Below are positions 51,274 to 60,161 of a stretch of 64,000 nucleotides of DNA, piece by piece; the first letter of the stretch is position 1; every line of letters starts with the position of its first letter. The notes beneath the pieces were generated by a model. The model saw nothing but the letters and a program-made list of their open reading frames with translations, was not told the DNA's origin and did no database searches. Both the position numbers and the translations under genes were made by a program. Source of the DNA: Deminuibacter sp966424055 (lineage in GTDB: Bacteria; Bacteroidota; Bacteroidia; Chitinophagales; Chitinophagaceae); the NCBI GenBank assembly GCA_966424055.1, contig CBJLMB010000019.1, forward strand, positions 1 to 64,000, read 5' to 3'.

Positions 51274-52776
51274 TTATTCTTCAAACCAGTTAAGCGATCT
51301 GTCCACTGCTTTTTTCCAGTAATGCAGCAGTTTAGCAGCTTTTTCATGGTCCATGGATGGTTCAAATGCTGCTTCAACGGCCCATTGTTTTTTTACTTCT
51401 TCTATACTATCCCAGTAGCCTACTGCAAGCCCTGCCAGGTAAGCGGCTCCCAATGCGGTTGTTTCCAAAACTTTTGGGCGGATCACTTTACTGCCGAATA
51501 CATCTGCCTGAAACTGCATCAGTGCATTGTTGGCTACAGCGCCGCCATCTACACGCAGCTCTGTTGATTTTTTGCCTGAATCAGATTCCATACAACCCAG
51601 CAGGTCATTTACCTGGAAAGCGATACCTTCCAATGCGGCACGTGCAAGGTGTGCTGCCGTTGTACCCCTGGTGATCCCTGTAATGGTACCCCGCGCATAG
51701 GGATCCCAGTAGGGGGCGCCCATACCGGTAAGAGCAGGTACAAAATACACACCGCCATTGTCTTCTACCGATGCAGACAATGCTTCACTTTCTGCTGCTG
51801 TTTTAATAATGCCCAGTCCGTCGCGCAGCCACTGGATAGCTGCACCGCCTACAAACACACTGCCTTCCAGTGCATAGGATACCTGTCCGTTTATTTTCCA
51901 TGCAACCGTGGTTAACAGGTTGTTCTTGGATAGAACAGGTTTGTTGCCGGTGTTCATCAGCATAAAACAACCGGTGCCATAGGTGTTTTTGGTCATGCCT
52001 TCTTCTACGCACATCTGCCCGAAAAGAGCAGCCTGCTGGTCTCCCGCAATACCGGAGATGGGGATTTTAGAAGCAAAAAGAGTGGTCGCTGTATTACCGT
52101 ATACTTCACTGCTTTGTTTTACTTCAGGCAACATGCTTTCAGGAATGGTGAACAGTTCGAGCAGTTCTTTATCCCATTTCATTTCATGAATATTGAACAA
52201 TAGTGTACGGCAGGCATTGGTAACATCGGTGATATGCATGGCGCCACGGGTGAATTTCCATACCAGCCAGCTGTCTACAGTGCCAAAACAAAGCTCGCCC
52301 CGTTCAGCCCTTTCTCTTACACCTTTAACATTATCGAGTATCCATTTTACTTTGGTGCCCGAGAAATAGGCGTCGATAATGAGCCCGGTTTTGGCTTTGA
52401 TCTTTTCTGACCAACCGCTTTCTTTCAGCTCATCACAGTATTTGGCGGTGCGGCGGTCCTGCCATACAATAGCATTGTATACGGGGATGCCGGTTTCCCT
52501 GTCCCAAACAATGGCTGTTTCGCGCTGGTTGGTGATACCGATGGCTGCGATATTAGTGCCGTTCAAATCAGCTTTGGCCACTACTTCGGCGGCAACGGAA
52601 GATTGTGTGTACCAGATCTCATTGGCATCGTGTTCTACCCATCCCGGTCGCGGGAAGATCTGTTCGAATGGCTTTTGGGATACGGCCACGATATCGCCTG
52701 AATGATTGAAGATAATAGCTCGCGAACTCGTGGTGCCCTGATCAAGGGCTAGAATGAACTTCTCATTTTTGTTCAT
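51274..52776 (-). CDS. glpK: Glycerol kinase
   Basis: GlpK phosphorylates glycerol with ATP to glycerol-3-phosphate and traps it in the cell. The 500-residue length matches the family. The FGGY-type ATP site starts with FILALDQGTTSSRAIIF. Further family motifs are GWVEHDANEIW, GITNQRETAIVWDRETG, YNAIVWQDRRTA, FGTVDSWLVWK, and the second part with GGAAIQWLRDGLG and GAPYWDPYARGTITGI. The ATG at 52776 is chosen because it begins the family sequence (MNKNEKF). It lies between glpD and glpF in one operon. Confidence 0.96.
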   Translation of the reverse strand: MNKNEKFILALDQGTTSSRAIIFNHSGDIVAVSQKPFEQIFPRPGWVEHDANEIWYTQSSVAAEVVAKADLNGTNIAAIGITNQRETAIVWDRETGIPVYNAIVWQDRRTAKYCDELKESGWSEKIKAKTGLIIDAYFSGTKVKWILDNVKGVRERAERGELCFGTVDSWLVWKFTRGAMHITDVTNACRTLLFNIHEMKWDKELLELFTIPESMLPEVKQSSEVYGNTATTLFASKIPISGIAGDQQAALFGQMCVEEGMTKNTYGTGCFMLMNTGNKPVLSKNNLLTTVAWKINGQVSYALEGSVFVGGAAIQWLRDGLGIIKTAAESEALSASVEDNGGVYFVPALTGMGAPYWDPYARGTITGITRGTTAAHLARAALEGIAFQVNDLLGCMESDSGKKSTELRVDGGAVANNALMQFQADVFGSKVIRPKVLETTALGAAYLAGLAVGYWDSIEEVKKQWAVEAAFEPSMDHEKAAKLLHYWKKAVDRSLNWFEE

Positions 52777-52880
52777 ACGGCAACCATTTATAAGTATTTG
52801 AAGATATTGCAATCGCCGGAAACGGCCTTGGTTTGAGATGGATTGTTTACTGTTCTTTAAAAACCTGTGTATATCCGGTA

Positions 52881-54449
52881 TTATCCCTCATGCAGGCTAT
52901 AGCCTTTGGCCAACCGGTTAAAATCATCCAGTTCCTGTTGCACCCAGGTTTCATCCCTGCCCAGTTCGGCGGCCATAATGCGGGCTACAACAGGTGCCGC
53001 ATCAATGGCAGCCTGTGCATCGAGAAACAACAGGCGGATACGCCTGCCCAACACATCTTCTACCCGCCGTGCATATTCCTGCTGAACGGCCCAAACCACA
53101 AGGGCTTTGGTATAAGGATAGGCAGGATGTATTTTTTCTGCCAGCTCCGGGCGTGCTGCTACCAGCTGGTCAATTCCCTGCAGGTCGGAGCCATACACAC
53201 GCAGGGGATTGTCGCTATGCGGTGTTTGCACATAACCATGAACAGGCAGGTGTTCAGTAACGCAGGGCCTGGCAGGTAATGCTTTGATGTCGATGGTCTT
53301 TTGCAGTGTATCCTGCGCCATGCGGCGGAAGGTGGTCCATTTACCACCGGTGATGGTGATAAGCCCTGAATCGGCAACAATGATCTTATGGCTTCTGGAA
53401 ATCTCTTTTGTTTTGGCACCATCTTCTTTTGGTGCAGCCAGCGGTCGTAAACCGGCAAATACGGCCAGTACATCCGCACGTTGCGGTTTTTTTACCAGGT
53501 AATTGCCGGCGGTGGAAAGGATAAAGCTTATTTCCTGTTCCAGTGCATGCGGTTCCAGTTCAGGATGATCGCGCAGGGTATCGGTGGTACCCACGATGAG
53601 TTTATCGTGCCAGGGTACTGCGAACAGCACCCGCCCGTCTGCCGTTTCGGGAATCATCAGCGCATTAGCGCCGGGCAGGAAAGACCGGTCGAGGGTAAGA
53701 TGAACACCCTGGCTGGGCCTAACCATATGCGGCTGATCAGGCTTGTCCATTTGAAGGATATTGTCAACATAAACACCGGTGGCATTGATCACCACCCTTC
53801 CTTTCAGGTTATAGGTATTACCGGATTCCTGGTCCCTGGCCCGGATTCCGGTGACTTTCATATTGTTATCTTTTATTAGGGATTCTACTTTTACATAGTT
53901 CAGCACAGTGGCGCCATTTTCGATGGCTGTCTGGGCTATGTTCAGGGCCAGCCGGGCATCATCAAACTGCCCGTCATGGTAAATGACCCCGCCTTTTAGG
54001 CCTTCCTGTTTGATAGAGGGAAGCGCCTCAATGGTCTTTGCCCGGCTGATGAACCTGGAACGGCCCAGGCTTAGTTTACCAGCCAGCAGGTCGTAAAATT
54101 TAAGTCCCAGGGTATACTTGATATTGTTGAACCAGCTATAATTTGGAATTACAAATATTTCATTTTTAGTAAGATGTGGAGCATTCTTCAATAAAAGTCC
54201 CCGCTCATGGCAGGCTTCCCGCACCAATCCCAGGTCGCCCTGGGCCATGTACCGCACACCGCCATGTACCAGTTTGGTGGCCTTGCTGGATGTGCCTTTG
54301 GCAAAATCGGCCTGTTCTACCAGCAGGGTTTTGTACCCGCGTGTGGCTGCATCCATGGCAATGCCCAAACCCGTGGCGCCGCCACCGATAATGATCACAT
54401 CCCACTGAGCAACAGCGGATAGCTGCGCTATTAATTGTGCTCTTGTCAT
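52881..54449 (-). CDS. glpD: Aerobic glycerol-3-phosphate dehydrogenase
   Basis: GlpD oxidises glycerol-3-phosphate to dihydroxyacetone phosphate and passes electrons to quinone at the inner membrane. The 522-residue protein has the FAD-binding motif GGGATGLGIAMDAATRG near residue 22. The GlpD signatures KGTSSKATKLVHGGVRYM and PHLTKNEIFVIPNY are present, as is VGTTDTLRDHPELEP. The C-terminal DAO_C domain follows (about residues 390-522). It is the first gene of glpD-glpK-glpF and divergent from the glpR-like regulator, with clustered TTTCG repeats in the shared 137-base control region. Confidence 0.96.
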   Translation of the reverse strand: MTRAQLIAQLSAVAQWDVIIIGGGATGLGIAMDAATRGYKTLLVEQADFAKGTSSKATKLVHGGVRYMAQGDLGLVREACHERGLLLKNAPHLTKNEIFVIPNYSWFNNIKYTLGLKFYDLLAGKLSLGRSRFISRAKTIEALPSIKQEGLKGGVIYHDGQFDDARLALNIAQTAIENGATVLNYVKVESLIKDNNMKVTGIRARDQESGNTYNLKGRVVINATGVYVDNILQMDKPDQPHMVRPSQGVHLTLDRSFLPGANALMIPETADGRVLFAVPWHDKLIVGTTDTLRDHPELEPHALEQEISFILSTAGNYLVKKPQRADVLAVFAGLRPLAAPKEDGAKTKEISRSHKIIVADSGLITITGGKWTTFRRMAQDTLQKTIDIKALPARPCVTEHLPVHGYVQTPHSDNPLRVYGSDLQGIDQLVAARPELAEKIHPAYPYTKALVVWAVQQEYARRVEDVLGRRIRLLFLDAQAAIDAAPVVARIMAAELGRDETWVQQELDDFNRLAKGYSLHEG

Positions 54450-54483
54450 ATTCAGCGATTGAAAACAAAAGAAAAATAATTAC

Positions 54484-54511
54484 TTTCGTTTTGTTTCGTA
54501 AATATCTTTCG
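54484..54511. promoter_or_regulatory. Candidate GlpR operator: three TTTCG repeats
   Basis: TTTCG occurs at 54484-54488, 54494-54498 and 54507-54511, spaced 10 and 13 bases, between glpD and its divergent DeoR-type regulator gene. The spacing near one DNA turn suits a regulator binding one face. Repeated TTTCG or CGAAA units are typical of some DeoR operators. Confidence 0.55.
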
Positions 54512-54586
54512 ATTTGTTTTTATTTCCAAATTTTATTTGCCAGGGCAGATTATCATTTATTTTACAAAAAATAAGGAGTACTGTTT

Positions 54587-55357
54587 ATGAAGCTGGAATC
54601 GATGACGCAGCGCCACGCTTATATCCTGGAACGTTTACAGGCAGAGGGCAATGTAAGGGTGGCCGATTTATGCGATGTGCTGGAGGTATCGGCTGTAACC
54701 ATACGAAAAGACCTGAAACTGCTGGAAGACAAAGGGCTGTTGTTCCGTTCGCATGGCAATATCAGCAAAGCGAACCCTTATACCAAAGACCGGAATGTGA
54801 ATGAAAAAGAAAGCATTTTATCTGAACAGAAAATGTGTATCGGCGAAAAAGCAGCTTCTTTTATAGAGCCGGATGAGGCCATTATTATTGCATCGGGTAC
54901 AACAGTACTTTATCTTGCCCGGGCCATCAGCGCCGATATGCAGCTTACGGTGCTTACTTCGGCCATGAATATTTCTATGGCACTGCTGGATAAACCGAAG
55001 ATCGAAATTGTACAACTGGGCGGTATCGTGCGTAAATCCTCCACTTCGGTTACGGGGCCTTATGCTGAAAATATACTGGAGAACTTTGCCTGCAGCAAAC
55101 TTTTCCTGGGTGTGGATGGTATTGATATGGTGCAGGGCTGCACCACCTCCAATATGATGGAAGCTCAACTGAACAGGGCCATGATACGCACTGCACAAAA
55201 AACGGTGATCTTGACCGATTCTTCCAAATTCGGGCGGCAGGGGTTTGGCAAAATATGCCCGCTGAGCGAAATAGACCAGATCATTACAGATGAAGGTATT
55301 GCCCCATCAACTGTACGCGACCTGGAGAACATGGGTATTGAAGTGGTTATCGCATAA
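54587..55357 (+). CDS. DeoR/GlpR family regulator of the glycerol operon
   Basis: This 256-residue protein has the DeoR winged helix at its N-terminus (TQRHAYILERLQAEGNVRVADLCDVLEVSAVTIRKDLKLLEDKGLLFRSHG). The DeoRC sensor domain follows (EAIIIASGTTVLYLARAI, CSKLFLGVDGIDMVQGCTTSNMMEAQLNRAMI, KTVILTDSSKFGRQGF). GlpR of other bacteria represses glp genes and is released by glycerol-3-phosphate. Its position directly divergent from glpD makes this the likely role. The gene symbol is left out because the effector is not proven. The second DeoR paralogue at 27181 is associated with a susC/susD pair instead. Confidence 0.93.
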   Translation: MKLESMTQRHAYILERLQAEGNVRVADLCDVLEVSAVTIRKDLKLLEDKGLLFRSHGNISKANPYTKDRNVNEKESILSEQKMCIGEKAASFIEPDEAIIIASGTTVLYLARAISADMQLTVLTSAMNISMALLDKPKIEIVQLGGIVRKSSTSVTGPYAENILENFACSKLFLGVDGIDMVQGCTTSNMMEAQLNRAMIRTAQKTVILTDSSKFGRQGFGKICPLSEIDQIITDEGIAPSTVRDLENMGIEVVIA

Positions 55358-55404
55358 CCATAACATTGTAATACCGGTTTGTATATTCCGGCGATCATAT
55401 TTAA

Positions 55405-55635
55405 TTGCAGCATAACCAAACCAGCTGGATACCGGCAATGAAACCCGGCTGTCGGTATCTTGCTGATGACAATGGAGTGCATACTGCAGCTGCTTTTTTT
55501 CATACAACACCATTGAGCGCACCTTCCCGTGCGGCATTGCTTACCGGCCGCAATCATCCTGTTGTACACATGGGGCATTTCATTGAAACTGCTTTCGATG
55601 CTCCTGCTAAGGTGCTTGCCGCTTATCAACCTTAA
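55405..55635 (+). pseudogene. Remnant of a sulfatase gene (S-type active-site motif)
   Basis: A 76-residue frame contains FFHTTPLSAPSRAALLTGRNHPVVHMG, which resembles the active-site region of arylsulfatases (usually FHTT-x-CSPTRAxLLTGRNHH-x-x-GMG). The catalytic signature (C/S)-x-P-S-R-x-x-L-L-T-G is complete as S38-x-P40-S41-R42 to G48, with serine rather than cysteine. Real sulfatases exceed 450 residues. Here neither the N-terminal metal-binding Asp pair nor the rest of the domain is present. It is therefore read as a decayed or truncated fragment between the glpR-like gene and the next gene. Chance resemblance is possible but unlikely over this length. Confidence 0.55.
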
Positions 55636-55726
55636 ATGAACAGCGATGGATATTAAGTATATTTAGTAACACGATCGCTGATAAACCCACCCCGTATTTA
55701 TTTAATCACCACATAAAAAGACCATT

Positions 55727-56020
55727 ATGATTATTGTGCATGATACATTTGTCTGCAAGCCGGGCAATGCATCCAAGCTGGCAAAAAAATTCAAAGAAGC
55801 GATGGCTGGCAGCAGTGAACTGGTGCATATTGTAACTGATATGACCGGCCAGTTCAACAGGATAATACTGGTAACCCAATACGAAAGCCTTGCTGCTTAT
55901 GAACAGAACTGGGAAAAATACAAAGAAGGTACAGAAGCGGGAAAGCGGATGGCCGAAGCGATGGCCGGCTACCAGGATATGTATCTCAGCGGCAGCCGGG
56001 AAATATTGCGTGCCTGGTAA
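55727..56020 (+). CDS. Small dimeric alpha/beta-barrel-type protein (NIPSNAP/ABM-like)
   Basis: This 97-residue cytosolic protein looks like the ferredoxin-like dimeric alpha/beta barrel fold. It has a first strand with MIIVHDTFVCKPGNASKLAKKFKEAM, a second pair (LVHIVTDMTGQFNRIILVTQYESLAAYEQNWEKY) and a C-terminal strand (YQDMYLSGSREILRAW). Similar proteins include NIPSNAP and antibiotic biosynthesis monooxygenase-like families; no catalytic motif identifies a reaction. The gene is not in an operon with the sugar genes, which run on the opposite strand. The family call is at the fold level only. Confidence 0.65.
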   Translation: MIIVHDTFVCKPGNASKLAKKFKEAMAGSSELVHIVTDMTGQFNRIILVTQYESLAAYEQNWEKYKEGTEAGKRMAEAMAGYQDMYLSGSREILRAW

Positions 56021-56042
56021 TAAGCCTGACTGTTTTACAAAA

Positions 56043-56093
56043 AACGGGAATGAGCAACCTGCCTTTCATGGATGCCGGCTGTTCATTCCCGTT
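56043..56093. terminator. Possible hairpin between convergent genes
   Basis: AACGGGAATGA (56043-56053) pairs with TCATTCCCGTT (56083-56093) across a 29-base loop. It lies between the stops of the small barrel protein and the isomerase-like gene and could serve as a shared terminator. Confidence 0.5.
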
Positions 56094-56116
56094 GTGCTTT
56101 CAGGCTTTTGGCGGTC

Positions 56117-57010
56117 TTATAACTTGCTCAGCTGGTCGTTGAAGAATTTAACTGTTGCAATAACATCGGGCACATTGTTGTACCAGTTATTTTCTCTTTC
56201 AATAGAGAACATGCCTTTAAAATGCTGGCGCTCCAGTTCTTTAAATATTGGTGCGAACTGGATGATGCCGGTGCCGGCAACCATATCCTTTGCCCTGGTA
56301 TTGTCGAATGCATCAATATCTTTCAGGTGTACACCAAATACATGGCCTTCCAGTTTTTTCAGGCAGGCAACAGGATCGAGGCCGCTGCGTGCCCAATGGC
56401 CCAGGTCGGCACAGGCGCCAATATGTGTGTGGCCTTTAATGGCTGCCAGAACAGAATCGGGATGCCAGTAGGGGGTAGGACGGGGATGATCGTGGATGGC
56501 CACATTGATATGGTAAATACCGGCCAGGCTATCCACACTGTCCCATTGGTTTTTTCTGGGTTCGGCAGTAATATAGCTGAGCCCGAATTCTTTTGCCAGG
56601 TCGAAATATTGTTTCCATTCATTCACATCTTTCGGGCTGATCACCCCCATAGCCACAATGCTGATGCCTTTCGATTTTAATAATTGTTTGATGCCGGCTT
56701 TGGTTTCGGCAGACATATGAATATCGAAGGTATCGTTATGACCCATGCCCAGCGGCTGCCTTGGAAAAACTTCCAGGTATTTAATACCTGCACTGTCGGC
56801 TTTTTCGATGGCCTGGGCAAAAGGAACCATATGAAATGTCCACATCTGTACACCGATCTTCCAGTTTTTTGCATCACCGGTTGTGCCGGTTGTGGTGTAA
56901 CTAGCTGTAGCGGCCGTTGCTGCATGACCGCCGGGTGAATAAGCTTTGACGGTAATAATGCCGGCAATCACGGCGCAGAAAAGCAGGCAACCATTGAGTA
57001 ATACTTTCAT
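56117..57010 (-). CDS. Exported sugar-phosphate-isomerase/epimerase-like TIM barrel
   Basis: This 297-residue protein belongs to the xylose-isomerase-like TIM barrel superfamily. It has a signal-like hydrophobic N-terminus (LNGCLLFCAVIAGIITVKAYS) and a low-complexity Thr/Ala linker, so it probably acts in the periplasm. Likely metal ligands are in NVAIHDHPR, ACADLGHWARSG, VFGVHLKDID and FSIERENN. Exported members of this group often occur with Gfo/Idh/MocA oxidoreductases and DUF1080 proteins in Bacteroidota, where they are linked to 3-keto-sugar chemistry. It lies 152 bases after the GMC gene on the same strand. The exact reaction is inferred, not seen. Confidence 0.88.
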   Translation of the reverse strand: MKVLLNGCLLFCAVIAGIITVKAYSPGGHAATAATASYTTTGTTGDAKNWKIGVQMWTFHMVPFAQAIEKADSAGIKYLEVFPRQPLGMGHNDTFDIHMSAETKAGIKQLLKSKGISIVAMGVISPKDVNEWKQYFDLAKEFGLSYITAEPRKNQWDSVDSLAGIYHINVAIHDHPRPTPYWHPDSVLAAIKGHTHIGACADLGHWARSGLDPVACLKKLEGHVFGVHLKDIDAFDNTRAKDMVAGTGIIQFAPIFKELERQHFKGMFSIERENNWYNNVPDVIATVKFFNDQLSKL

Positions 57011-57162
57011 GTCATTTTATTGTATCAATGATGGAATAAGTGGTGCAGCAATGGGTGTACAAGATAGGGAATTACCATTGAATACAACGGTTTCCATGTT
57101 GTATATACAAGTTTAAGACTATTTTTTTTCAGCAGATGGTTTTGCCGGCTGCCTGTTATGGA

Positions 57163-58896
57163 TCAGAGATTGCCTTTTTTCAATTCTTCCACTGCATAAT
57201 TGGCGGCCCTTGCTGTTAATGCCATAAAAGTGAGTGATGGGTTCTGGTTGCCTACTGAGGTCATGCAGGCGCCATCTGTTACAAATACATTATTGCAGGT
57301 ATGCAACTGGTTCCATTTATTCAACAGTGATGTGCGGGGATCTTTACCCATGCGCACACCGCCCATTTCATGTATATCAAGGCCGGGGGCCTGTTTGCTG
57401 TCGCTGGTGCTGATATTTTTGCAGCCTGCTTTCTCCAGCATTTCAGCGCCCTGTACCAGGAAATCTTTCATCAGTTTCTCATCATTGTCATCATAACCTA
57501 CTGAGGTGATCAGTTGTGGTATGCCCCATTCATCTTTATGGTCTTTACTGAGGCGTACATGGTTATCGAACTTGGGCACTGTTTCTCCCTGCATACCCAT
57601 AAAGATGCCCCATCCGCCGGGATCGGTGAGTGATTGTTTATATGCGGCACCAATGCCTGCTTCGTCAAAACCTCTTTGCCAGCCGGCGCGGCCTGCACTG
57701 AAATCGACCATATAACCACGCAGGAAATCGGTTTCCTGTTTGAACACATTCCTGAATGAGGGCATAAAAGCAGCCGTGGGCCGGCGGCCATAATAATAGC
57801 TGTCTTCATAGCCTTCAAATGTGGCACTGATAGAACCACGGTAATTATGAAAAGCAACAAAATGCCCCATCAGGCCATTGTCGTTACCCAGCCCGTTCGG
57901 GAAGCGGTGCGATACCGAGTTTAGTAAAAGCAGGTTGGTATTGAGGCAGGCGGCATTTACAAAAATGATGCGTGCATAATAAGTGGTCGTTTTTTTAGTG
58001 TGTGCATCTATCACCAGCACACCACTGGCTTTTCCTTTCTGCTCATCATAAAGAATAGAATGCACTACCGAACCGGGTTTCAGCGTGAGGTTGCCTGTAC
58101 GCGCCGCCCAGGGAATAGTAGATGAATTAGAGCTGAAATAACCGCCAAAGGGGCAGCCTCTTTCACATTTGCTCCGGGCCTGGCATTGTCCGCGGCCCTG
58201 CTCCAGGTGAACCTGCTGCGGCTGGGTAAGGTGCGCACAGCGGCCGATGATCACATGCCTGTCAGTATAATGTGCCGCTACCTGTTGCTGTATGTGTTTT
58301 TCCACGTTGTTGAGTTGCCAGGGCGGAAGAAATTCGCCATCGGGTAAATTGATCAGTCCGTCTTTGTTGCCGCTGATGCCTGCAAATTTTTCTACATGAC
58401 TGTACCAGGGAGCCAGTTCATCGTAAGTGATGGGCCATTCAACAGCGAAACCATCGCGGCCGGGTGCTTCAAATTCAAAACGGCTCCAGCGTTGTGTTTG
58501 CCTGGCCCATAGCAACGATTTGCCGCCAACCTGGTAACCACGTATCCAGTCGAACGGTTTTTCCTGTATATAAGGATGCTCATGATCTTTTACAAAAAAA
58601 TGTTCAGTGGCTTCACTGAATGCATAGCACCTGCCTACAACAGGATTCTCTTTTTGTACAGCCAATGGAAACCTGCCATGATGCGGAAATTCCCAGGGTC
58701 CTTTTAATGCCGTTGGATAATCTTTCACATGCTTCACATCCCTGCCCCTTTCAAGCAGCAGTGTTTTTAATCCTTTTTCACAAAGTTCTTTTGCAGCCCA
58801 TCCGCCACTGATGCCTGAGCCGATAACAATGGCATCGTAGGTATTGGTTTCGGTCGCTTTATTGTTGATGTTGACTTTTAAAGAATCGTTCGGCAT
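57163..58896 (-). CDS. GMC family FAD-dependent sugar/alcohol oxidoreductase
   Basis: This 577-residue flavoenzyme has the FAD-binding motif GSGISG at residues 26-31 and the GMC signatures PVVGRCYAFSEATEHF and VGGKSLLWARQTQRW. The C-terminal active-site region holds DIHEMGGVRMGKDP and VFVTDGACMTSVGNQNPSLTFMALTARAA. A cysteine-rich patch (C238, C244, C248: CX5CX3C) is a feature of this Bacteroidota subgroup. Such enzymes oxidise sugar hydroxyls, including C3 of glycosides, and usually need a small gluconate-dehydrogenase-like subunit 3. None is encoded in this window. It begins 12 bases after the FHS transporter stop and is part of the operon. No signal peptide is visible. Confidence 0.9.
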   Translation of the reverse strand: MPNDSLKVNINNKATETNTYDAIVIGSGISGGWAAKELCEKGLKTLLLERGRDVKHVKDYPTALKGPWEFPHHGRFPLAVQKENPVVGRCYAFSEATEHFFVKDHEHPYIQEKPFDWIRGYQVGGKSLLWARQTQRWSRFEFEAPGRDGFAVEWPITYDELAPWYSHVEKFAGISGNKDGLINLPDGEFLPPWQLNNVEKHIQQQVAAHYTDRHVIIGRCAHLTQPQQVHLEQGRGQCQARSKCERGCPFGGYFSSNSSTIPWAARTGNLTLKPGSVVHSILYDEQKGKASGVLVIDAHTKKTTTYYARIIFVNAACLNTNLLLLNSVSHRFPNGLGNDNGLMGHFVAFHNYRGSISATFEGYEDSYYYGRRPTAAFMPSFRNVFKQETDFLRGYMVDFSAGRAGWQRGFDEAGIGAAYKQSLTDPGGWGIFMGMQGETVPKFDNHVRLSKDHKDEWGIPQLITSVGYDDNDEKLMKDFLVQGAEMLEKAGCKNISTSDSKQAPGLDIHEMGGVRMGKDPRTSLLNKWNQLHTCNNVFVTDGACMTSVGNQNPSLTFMALTARAANYAVEELKKGNL

Positions 58897-58908
58897 ATGT
58901 TGAATAAT

Positions 58909-60159
58909 TTATGGTTTGCTGTGTTGTGTTATTTTGTAACCGTTGATCCCGTAAAACAATATATACAGGTAGCAGATAAGCGGTACCAGGAATGCCAGCT
59001 GCCAGTTATAATGATCTTTCAGTACACCTGATACAAAGGGAATGATGGCGCCGCCGGCAATTGCAGTGGCCAGGTAGCCGGAAGCCTGCATGGTATGCCG
59101 CCCAAGCCCTTTTACAGCCAGGGAAAATATAGAAGCAAACATCACTGAATTGCAAAGGCCGGTGGCGATCATGCTCCATACGGCTATTGTGCCACTTGTG
59201 TTTATGGATACCAGCAGCAGTAAAACAGCCGCTATGGCACAGCCTGATAACAAGGTTTGTGTTTTAACAAAGCGAAGCAGTCCTGCGCCCAGCAGTCTGC
59301 CCACCAGCATACCACCCCAGTAAAAAGCGACATACTGGTTGGCTTTTTCTTCTGTGATATGCAGCAGGTCGGCAGTGTAGTTGGTTAAGAAAGTGCCGAT
59401 GGCAACCTCTGCACCCACATAGGTAAATATACCGGGGATGCCCAGCCGCAGCTGGCGGAAGTTGAAAGCTGTTTGTTTTTTTCCTGTTGTATCTGCACGA
59501 TGATGCTGCCGCTGTACAACAGGCAACGGTAACCTGGACAATACCGCCGCGATCAGTAATAAAACAGCGGCGATGCCCAGGTAGGGATATTTAACGGCAT
59601 CACTGGATGCGGTGGATTCACGTAACCTTGATAAAATAAATCCCGCTCCAAAAAGCGGTGCAACTGTGGTGCCGACAGAACCGATGCCCTGTATCAAGGC
59701 CAGCCTCGAAGAGGCTGTTGCTGCAGGGCCCAGCACGGTGATATAAGGATTGGCAGCCACCTGCAACAATACAATGCCCATGGCAATGGTAAACAGTGCG
59801 GCTAGGAACAGCGGATACAGGTGAAAAGAAGCAGCAGGGAAAAACAGTAAGGCGCCCGCGGCCGCAATAGCAAAGCCCAGCACCATTCCTTTTTTATATC
59901 CTGTTCTTTCAACGAGTTTACCTGCAGGAATGGAAAGCAGTCCATAAGTGAGAAAAAAATAAAACTGCACCAGTGAAGACTGTGCGTAGGTTAAGGTAAA
60001 GCCCTGTTTAAAAAAAGGTACCAGCGAATCATTGAGGCAGGTGATAAAGCCCATCATAAAATACAGTATACCCAATGCAAACAGGGCGGGTGTGTAGCGC
60101 TGTTTTGCTGTGCCTGGTATACCTGGTGCTACCAGTTGATCTGCGGGTATAATGGCCAT
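58909..60159 (-). CDS. FHS-type sugar MFS transporter (FucP/GluP-like)
   Basis: This 416-residue inner-membrane symporter has about twelve hydrophobic segments. It belongs to the fucose/glucose/galactose (FHS) branch of the MFS: FALGILYFMMGFITCLNDSLVPFFKQGFTLTYAQSSLVQFYFFLTYGLLSIPAGKLVERTGYKKGM, then IVLLQVAANPYITVLGP, the family hallmark. It should import a monosaccharide or derivative with protons. The start at 60159 directly follows the stop of the AGE epimerase gene (2-base gap), and the frame upstream overlaps that gene, so it is rejected. The exact sugar is unknown but should be the substrate of the neighbouring enzymes. Confidence 0.92.
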   Translation of the reverse strand: MAIIPADQLVAPGIPGTAKQRYTPALFALGILYFMMGFITCLNDSLVPFFKQGFTLTYAQSSLVQFYFFLTYGLLSIPAGKLVERTGYKKGMVLGFAIAAAGALLFFPAASFHLYPLFLAALFTIAMGIVLLQVAANPYITVLGPAATASSRLALIQGIGSVGTTVAPLFGAGFILSRLRESTASSDAVKYPYLGIAAVLLLIAAVLSRLPLPVVQRQHHRADTTGKKQTAFNFRQLRLGIPGIFTYVGAEVAIGTFLTNYTADLLHITEEKANQYVAFYWGGMLVGRLLGAGLLRFVKTQTLLSGCAIAAVLLLLVSINTSGTIAVWSMIATGLCNSVMFASIFSLAVKGLGRHTMQASGYLATAIAGGAIIPFVSGVLKDHYNWQLAFLVPLICYLYILFYGINGYKITQHSKP

Positions 60160-60161
60160 AA

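Noticed and set aside
49407..54449. Cyclase-family gene as fourth member of the glycerol operon
   Set aside because: A strong terminator (50441-50476) and a 180-base gap separate it from glpF.
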